Positions 23,671 to 28,146 of a stretch of 28,146 nucleotides of DNA are shown here, one piece after another; position 1 is the first letter of the stretch; every line of letters begins with the position of its first letter. The position numbers and the translations under genes are program-made. Source of the DNA: Proteobacteria bacterium UBA964 (GTDB lineage Bacteria > Pseudomonadota > Gammaproteobacteria > Steroidobacterales > Steroidobacteraceae). The stretch spans positions 2,858 through 31,003 of the forward strand of contig DBCG01000136.1 in assembly GCA_002292945.1 (NCBI GenBank). Direction: 5' to 3'. The notes beneath the pieces were generated by a model, which had not been told where the DNA came from, searched no databases, and saw only the letters and a list, made by a program, of their open reading frames with translations.

Positions 23671-24684
23671 ATGCCTGCCACCAACCGTCGCATCACTTTC
23701 GCCCGTAGCCCGCGGGGGCTTCCGACTCCCGCGGACTTCGGGGCGGATGAGGCGCCTATCCCGGTTCCCGGCCCCGGGCAGTTCCTGTCACGAACGGTGT
23801 ACCTGTCGCTCGACCCGTACTACCGCAACGTGATGAAGAACAGCCCGATCTATGCGGAGCGGCTCGCCCCGGGCGATGTGATGATCGGTGAGACGGTTGC
23901 GCAGGTGCTCGAGTCGCACCATCCCGGGTTTGCCGTCGGGGACCATGTCGCCGTCCGCAACGGCTGGCAGCAATTTGCGTTGTCGACAGGCGAGGGCGTT
24001 CGGCGGCTCGATCCGGCGGTTGCGCCACTCTCCACCGCCCTCGGCGTGCTTGGTATGCCTGGGCTCACCGGCTGGGCGGGAATGGTCCATCTCGGGGAGC
24101 CTCTGCCTGGACAGACTGTCGTGGTATCGGCGTGCACCGGTCCTGTAGGCAGCACCGCGGGGCAGGTCGCCCGGAAGATGGGCGCGCGCGTGGTCGGCGT
24201 CGCGGGATCCGTCGAGAAGTGCGATTACGCGGTCCGTGAGCTCGGCTACGCGGCCTGCGTGAACTACAAAGATGGTGATCTCGCCGCGAAATTGAAAGAC
24301 GCCTGCCCCCGCGGGATCGATGTCTATTTCGACAACGCGGGCGGGGAGACCCTCGCGACGGTACTTCGCCAGTTGGCACTAGGCGCCCGCGTGGTCCTCT
24401 GCGGGATGATCGAGGCCTACAGCATGGACGAGCCGCCACCCGGCCCGCCGCTCGGTTCGGTGGTCGGCGCCCGTGCGAGCCTCAAGGGGCTCGTGGTCTA
24501 TGACCATCTGCACCGGTTCGCAGAGATGAACCGCGTCGTCTCGGGTTGGATCCGCGAGGGTAGCTTCCGCTATCGCGAGGATGTCACTGAAGGGCTGGCC
24601 TGCGCACCGGAGGCGTTCTGTCGTCTGATGCGCGGCGGCAACTTCGGCAAGGCGCTGGTGAAGGTCGCCCCCGAGTCGCTCTGA
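23671..24684 (+). CDS. NADP-dependent oxidoreductase of the CurA/leukotriene B4 reductase (MDR) group
   Basis: A 337-residue medium-chain reductase without zinc-ligand motifs. Landmarks of the CurA/PTGR group are YLSLDPYYRNVMK near the N-terminus, GVLGMPGLTGWAGM, the nucleotide-binding SACTGPVGSTAGQVARKMGARV, GIDVYFDNAGGETL, and GNFGKALVKV at the C-terminus. Such enzymes use NADPH to reduce alpha,beta-unsaturated carbonyl compounds, often in detoxification, which agrees with the peroxiredoxin just upstream. No clear ribosome binding site precedes ATG 23671. The gene ends 3 bp from the convergent permease-like gene. Confidence 0.9.
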   Translation: MPATNRRITFARSPRGLPTPADFGADEAPIPVPGPGQFLSRTVYLSLDPYYRNVMKNSPIYAERLAPGDVMIGETVAQVLESHHPGFAVGDHVAVRNGWQQFALSTGEGVRRLDPAVAPLSTALGVLGMPGLTGWAGMVHLGEPLPGQTVVVSACTGPVGSTAGQVARKMGARVVGVAGSVEKCDYAVRELGYAACVNYKDGDLAAKLKDACPRGIDVYFDNAGGETLATVLRQLALGARVVLCGMIEAYSMDEPPPGPPLGSVVGARASLKGLVVYDHLHRFAEMNRVVSGWIREGSFRYREDVTEGLACAPEAFCRLMRGGNFGKALVKVAPESL

Positions 24685-24687
24685 CCG

Positions 24688-25104
24688 TCAAGGTTCCGGC
24701 GTGCCGGTGTCGCGTTCGCCCTGGCTGCGGCCCTCACGGGCCCTTTGCGCGATCGCCATGTAGCGCTGCCTGAACACATCAAGCTCGTCTTGCGTGAGCT
24801 CCTCGAGATCGAGCAAGGCGTTGTGCGCCCCCTCTGTGGCGCGGATCAGTTCGTCCAGCTTGATGTGCAACGCCTCCGTGTCACGGTTCTGCGTGTTCTG
24901 GATCAAGAACACCATCAGGAAGGTGACGATGGTGGTCCCGGTGTTGATGACCAGCTGCCAGGTGTCGCTGTAGTCGAACAGGGGCCCGGTCACGAGCCAC
25001 AGCGCGAGGACCGTCAGGGCGATGTAAAACGATACAGGGCGCCCGGCGAGCTTCGCCGAATGCTTGGCTAGCGCGGCATACGCAGTACGACGGGGACGCG
25101 ACAT
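24688..25104 (-). CDS. Low-affinity iron permease-family membrane protein
   Basis: A 138-residue protein with ATG 25104 after an AGAGGA ribosome binding site. Two transmembrane segments (about 23-43 and 48-69) are followed by the diagnostic segment FLMVFLIQNTQNRDTEALH and KLDELIRATEGA, then a charged helical tail. These match the bacterial members of the low-affinity Fe permease family, which are much smaller than fungal Fet4; iron transport by them is not established. It lies 53 bp downstream of etfA on the same strand and could be transcribed with it. Confidence 0.82.
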   Translation of the reverse strand: MSRPRRTAYAALAKHSAKLAGRPVSFYIALTVLALWLVTGPLFDYSDTWQLVINTGTTIVTFLMVFLIQNTQNRDTEALHIKLDELIRATEGAHNALLDLEELTQDELDVFRQRYMAIAQRAREGRSQGERDTGTPEP

Positions 25105-25157
25105 GGGCTTGTCCTCTTTGGAAGCTCTTACGGGCCGTCCGAAGCGTCCGTGACAGA

Positions 25158-26102
25158 TTATCCGAGCAGGCGTTCGAGCTCCGGAACCACTTGGAACAGA
25201 TCGCCGACGAGGCCGATATCGGCGACCTCGAAGATCGGGGCCTCCGGATCCTTGTTGATCGCAACGATGGTCTTGGCGTCCTTGATCCCGGTGAGATGCT
25301 GGATGGCACCGGAGATGCCGAAGGCGAGGTAGAGCTCGGGCGCGATGATCTTGCCGGTCTGTCCGACCTGCATGTCGTTGGCTGCGTAGCCCGCGTCCAC
25401 TGCGGCGCGCGAGGCACCGACCGCAGCGCCCATCTTATCGGCGAGCTTGAAGAGGATCCCGAAGTTGTCGGCACTGGCAAGCGCACGACCTCCTGAGACG
25501 ACTTTGGCGGCCGTCTGCAGGTCAGGCCGATCAGAGCGCGCCGAGGACACCGATATGAAGCGGGTGTGGGTGGCCGGCAACGCGGCGACGGTGGTGGCCT
25601 CGATGGGCGCGGGCGCTACCGAAACGCCGGCCGCCTCGAACGAGGCGATCCGGATCGTGGCGACGACCTTCGACCCCGCGACAGTCTCGACGGTCGTGAT
25701 GGCGTTGCTGGCGTAGATCGGGCGACGGAACCGTGTGGCGCTTTCCACCGCCATCAAGTCGGAGACCTGTGGCGCCTCGAGCAAGGCCGCGACGCGCGGC
25801 ATCAGGTCTTTGCCGAAGGTGGTAGAGGGCCCGAAGACATGCGTGTATGCAGCCGCGAGCTCCGTCAACTGCGGGGCGATGGCGGCCGCCAGCGCGTTGG
25901 CGTGGATCGGGTGGGTGACCGTGACGACGCGATCGACGCCGGCCACCGCGGCGGCATCCGCCGCCACAGCGGACGGATCGGCGGCGAACACGGCGACCGT
26001 GATCTCGGCATCAGGGATGCCACGCGCGCAGGTGACGCACTTGGCGATGGCGGGATTGAGACGGGAGCCGTCGTGTTCGGCCACGATGAGGATGCGGTTC
26101 AT
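25158..26102 (-). CDS. etfA: Electron transfer flavoprotein subunit alpha
   Basis: A 314-residue protein of normal ETF-alpha length. The C-terminal FAD-binding domain is intact: VSGGRALAS, GASRAAVDAGYA, and the family signature from QVGQTGKIIAPELYLAFGIS to GAIQHL, followed by IVAINKDPEAPIFEVADIG. The N-terminal domain (ILIVAEHDG) pairs with ETF-beta. The heterodimer carries electrons from acyl-CoA and other flavin dehydrogenases to ETF-quinone oxidoreductase. Its ATG overlaps the etfB stop (ATGA). No partner dehydrogenase or ETF-QO gene is in the window. Confidence 0.97.
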   Translation of the reverse strand: MNRILIVAEHDGSRLNPAIAKCVTCARGIPDAEITVAVFAADPSAVAADAAAVAGVDRVVTVTHPIHANALAAAIAPQLTELAAAYTHVFGPSTTFGKDLMPRVAALLEAPQVSDLMAVESATRFRRPIYASNAITTVETVAGSKVVATIRIASFEAAGVSVAPAPIEATTVAALPATHTRFISVSSARSDRPDLQTAAKVVSGGRALASADNFGILFKLADKMGAAVGASRAAVDAGYAANDMQVGQTGKIIAPELYLAFGISGAIQHLTGIKDAKTIVAINKDPEAPIFEVADIGLVGDLFQVVPELERLLG

Positions 26103-26848
26103 GCGAGCCCCTTGCGACGCAGCGCGTCGATGAGTTCTTGTGTGTCCTTGACCATGACGCCCTTGGAGCGGACCGGCGGCGGTTCGAACTTGACCGGCTT
26201 GAGCCGTTCGACAGGGGTCACGCCGAGAGCGCCGGGTTCGAGCGTGTCGAGCGGCTTCTTCTTGGCTTTCATGATGTCGGGCAACTTCACGTACCGCGGT
26301 TCGTTGAGTCGCAGGTCGGTGGTGATGACGGCGGGCAGGTCGACCTCGATGGTCTCGAGGCCGGCGTCGACCTCACGCGTGACCCGCGCGACTTCGCCGT
26401 TGATCTCGACCTTAGAGGCGAAGGTCGCCTGCGGTCGGCCCCAGAGCGCCGCCAACATCTGCCCGGTCTGGCTGCAGTCGTCGTCGATGGCTTGTTTACC
26501 GAGGATCGCGAGCAGCGGCGACTCCCGCTCGCAGAGGGCGCGGAAGATGCGCGCCGCGTCGAGGGGCTCGATGACGGCATCGGTCTGCACGAGGATCGCG
26601 CGGTCGGCGCCCATCGCCAGCGCCGTACGCAGTTGCTGCTGGCAGTCGGCCGGCCCGATTGAGACGGCCAGCACCTCTTCTACGATCCCTTTCTCTTTGA
26701 GACGCAGCGCCTCTTCGAGGGCGATCTCGTCGAAGGGATTGATGCTCATCTTGACGCCGTCGGTGATGACGCCCGAACCGTCCGGCTTGACCCGGATGCG
26801 GACGTTGTAATCGACGACGCGCTTGATCGCTACGAGGATGCGTTTCAT
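26099..26848 (-). CDS. etfB: Electron transfer flavoprotein subunit beta
   Basis: A 249-residue protein of normal ETF-beta length. It begins MKRILVAIKRVVDYNVRIRV and contains NPFDEIALEEALRLKEKG, ALAMGADRAILVQTD, LAILGKQAIDDDCSQTGQMLA and the C-terminal VITTDLRLNEPRYVKLPDIMKAKKKPL, all characteristic. It binds AMP and docks onto dehydrogenases through the recognition loop (around LNEPRYVKLP). Order etfB-etfA with a 4-nt overlap is the common arrangement. Ribosome binding site before ATG 26848 is weak. The IclR gene ends 97 bp upstream. Confidence 0.97.
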   Translation of the reverse strand: MKRILVAIKRVVDYNVRIRVKPDGSGVITDGVKMSINPFDEIALEEALRLKEKGIVEEVLAVSIGPADCQQQLRTALAMGADRAILVQTDAVIEPLDAARIFRALCERESPLLAILGKQAIDDDCSQTGQMLAALWGRPQATFASKVEINGEVARVTREVDAGLETIEVDLPAVITTDLRLNEPRYVKLPDIMKAKKKPLDTLEPGALGVTPVERLKPVKFEPPPVRSKGVMVKDTQELIDALRRKGLA

Positions 26849-26875
26849 CTGGGTCTCGGCAGGTTGGAAGCCGTT

Positions 26876-26904
26876 AGTCTACAGCCCGGACGGGCCGGGG
26901 TTAA
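26876..26904 (-). promoter_or_regulatory. Candidate promoter for etfBA
   Basis: On the minus strand TTAACC (26904-26899) and TAGACT (26881-26876) are 17 bp apart, each matching four of six sigma-70 consensus bases, 28 bp before the etfB ATG. The spacer holds a small inverted repeat (GCCCG, two bases, CGGGC). By-eye match only. Confidence 0.3.
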
Positions 26905-26945
26905 GCCTTGTCTTTCGGACTGTGAGCCGTTCCCGGGGCTTGCGG

Positions 26946-27770
26946 TCAGCGCTCTGTGGTGCGGCGTTGCGCCGGTACCCCGTGGTGCGGCGGTTCGGTC
27001 TGTTGTTCGACGAAGGTCTCACGGATCTTCTGCGCGGTGTCGCGCAATTTCGGCAGGAAACGTTCCACTGCGAGCTTGAGGGGGACGGCCGTGCCGCTGA
27101 AACGGATGGTGACCGCCGCGAGCACCCGGTCATCGACCATGATGGGTACCGCGATGCTGATCTCGTCCGATACGCGGCGTGGGCGGACCGCCGACGCGTA
27201 GCCCTGCATGCGCGTGTCGTTGAGTATCTTCATCAGTTCCGTGCGGTTACGCGCGAGCGCATCCTCCTCTTTGGTGGAACGGGCGAGGATGTCGAGCAAC
27301 GAATCGCGGTGCGTCGGCGCCGAGAACGCGAGATAGACGCGGCCGGAGGACGAGGCGAGCAGCGGAACGCGGAATCCCGCGGGACAGCGTTCGACCGCCA
27401 AGGGGCTTCGATGGTCGGTCGATTCGCGGACCATCATCGACGTCCCGGAGAGCGAGGCGACCGCGACGGGCCAGACGATGTCCTTGCCCAATTCGTGGAT
27501 GTAGGGTCGCGCGATCTGCGTCACCCACGCCTCGTCGTCGTACCCGTCCGACAGGCCACGCACCATGATGGTGAGCCGATATCGATCGTCGTTCGCATCG
27601 CGGTAAACGAAGCCGGCATGGCTCAGGGTTTCCAGGATGCGATAGGTCGTGGTGCGCGGCAGACGGATCTCCTGCGCGACTTCGGACACTGTGGCGCCGT
27701 TGCGCAGGTTCAGAACGGTCAGCGCGTCGAGTCCGCGCGTGAGTGCCCGGATCGGTCGTGTGGATTCCAT
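26946..27770 (-). CDS. IclR-family transcriptional regulator
   Basis: About 274 residues from ATG 27770, preferred because GGAG is 10 nt upstream; ATG 27800 would add ten residues. The N-terminal helix-turn-helix shows the IclR pattern: SVTRGLDALTVLN-like RALTRGLDALTVLNL, GATVSEVAQEIRLPRTTTYRILETL and AGFVYRD. The C-terminal effector domain has LLASSSGRVYLAF (equivalent of the conserved A-GKA-LA region), SAVRPRRVSDEISIAVPIM and VLAAVTIRFSGTAVP. IclR proteins of this kind often control aromatic-acid degradation (PcaR/MhpR relatives). It is divergent from the partial gene at 27969 and precedes etfBA on the same strand; a 13-bp inverted repeat lies 68 bp upstream. Confidence 0.93.
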   Translation of the reverse strand: MESTRPIRALTRGLDALTVLNLRNGATVSEVAQEIRLPRTTTYRILETLSHAGFVYRDANDDRYRLTIMVRGLSDGYDDEAWVTQIARPYIHELGKDIVWPVAVASLSGTSMMVRESTDHRSPLAVERCPAGFRVPLLASSSGRVYLAFSAPTHRDSLLDILARSTKEEDALARNRTELMKILNDTRMQGYASAVRPRRVSDEISIAVPIMVDDRVLAAVTIRFSGTAVPLKLAVERFLPKLRDTAQKIRETFVEQQTEPPHHGVPAQRRTTER

Positions 27771-27838
27771 CCCGTCAGAACTCCATAACGATGATTTCAT
27801 TGGTTTTTCGCGAGTTTAGGCCAACAGAGCTTGTCTGT

Positions 27839-27868
27839 CCACAGGGCGGTCGGCAGACCGCTGTGTGG
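27839..27868. repeat. Imperfect inverted repeat, possible regulator binding site
   Basis: CCACAGGGCGGTC (27839-27851), four bases, GACCGCTGTGTGG (27856-27868): 11 of 13 positions pair. It sits in the 198-bp region between the IclR gene and the divergent partial gene at 27969, where IclR proteins usually bind their own control region. It lacks a T-run, so it is less likely a terminator. The rest of this region holds no gene that I can see; a -10-like CATAAT occurs at about 27903-27908. Confidence 0.4.
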
Positions 27869-27968
27869 ATTTACAGCCGCCCCGGGGGGCGCGCTCAATG
27901 CCCATAATATCGGGCGCCCTCGGCGCTTCAAGCCGGGTGGAGGATCCAGTGCAGAGACGGAAGACCGC

Positions 27969-28146
27969 ATGATGCGCATCATCCGCATCGGTCTAGGGTG
28001 GGTGCTCGCCGCGCTGCTGCTCGGCACGACGGGTTTGGCGGTGGCGGCGTGGGTCGCCGATCCCGCTGTGCCACGCAATCTGCTGTTCGGGCAGTCCCTG
28101 TCCGAGCCGATGCGCGTACAGGATTCGCAGCCCCAAGAGGCGTTGG
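27969..28146 (+). CDS. Membrane-anchored protein of unknown function, cut by right window edge
   Basis: The frame from ATG 27969 (a second ATG follows immediately at 27972) is open to the window end, giving 59 codons. The product begins MMRIIRIGLGWVLAALLLGT and continues hydrophobic to about residue 29, a signal anchor or signal peptide, followed by a Pro-rich exported stretch (ADPAVPRNLLFGQSLSEPM, then VQDSQPQEAL). The pattern reminds me of N-termini of membrane-attached serine hydrolases of the beta-lactamase family, but the diagnostic motifs would lie outside the window, so no function is assigned. It is divergent from the IclR gene. Confidence 0.6.
   Translation, partial: MMRIIRIGLGWVLAALLLGTTGLAVAAWVADPAVPRNLLFGQSLSEPMRVQDSQPQEAL

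Noticed and set aside
25566..26810. 414-codon open frame on the plus strand opposite etfA/etfB
   Set aside because: It is a GC-driven mirror of two clearly recognised ETF genes; the translation is Arg/Gly-rich and matches no family.
1..28146. Insertion sequences, CRISPR arrays, phage or integrase genes, attachment sites at the tRNA
   Set aside because: I looked for terminal repeats, spaced direct repeats, transposase or integrase motifs and a repeated tRNA 3' end and saw none.

Overview
This is a GC-rich window, densely packed with genes, from a proteobacterial chromosome, most likely a gammaproteobacterium. That assignment rests on a complete System I cytochrome c maturation operon in the order ccmABCDEFGHI with separate CcmH and CcmI, a CCA-encoding tRNA-Leu, lipoproteins and signal peptides of Gram-negative type, and the high-GC codon use. 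I cannot name a genus. There are no insertion sequences, CRISPR arrays, rRNA genes or phage genes, and no gene-free stretch exceeds about 200 bp.

Left flank (1-5220): the 5' two thirds of a secreted M1 metallopeptidase (minus strand, cut by the window edge) is divergent from a membrane-anchored PQQ/sorbosone dehydrogenase-like beta-propeller protein. A lipoprotein carboxylesterase, a tRNA-Leu(UAA) and a small lipoprotein follow on the minus strand.

Cytochrome c maturation block (5359-14721, plus strand): ccmA-B-C-D-E-F-G-H-I, almost all joined by 4-nt stop/start overlaps. The chain of overlaps continues without a break into an NTP/NDP-exchanger-like transporter and a MATE-family exporter, giving an apparent eleven-gene unit. 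CcmABCDE make and deliver haem, CcmG and CcmH handle apocytochrome thiols, and CcmF/H/I ligate the haem.

Putative catabolic block (14702-23112): a rhomboid protease, an alpha/beta hydrolase with no nucleophilic serine, and an aldehyde dehydrogenase lie on the minus strand. Divergent from them are a UbiD-type decarboxylase, a haem-oxygenase-like (TenA/PqqC fold) oxidase keeping six candidate diiron ligands, a short-chain dehydrogenase, a GntR/UTRA regulator and a dihydropyrimidinase-like amidohydrolase. Gene content suggests an undescribed route for breaking down an aromatic or N-heterocyclic carboxylate, and this is the most interesting part of the window. The substrate is not deducible from the sequence.

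Right flank (23182-28146): a 1-Cys-like peroxiredoxin and a CurA-type NADP-dependent oxidoreductase (plus strand); a low-affinity iron permease-like protein, ETF alpha and beta, and an IclR regulator (minus strand); and the first 59 codons of a membrane-anchored protein running off the right edge.
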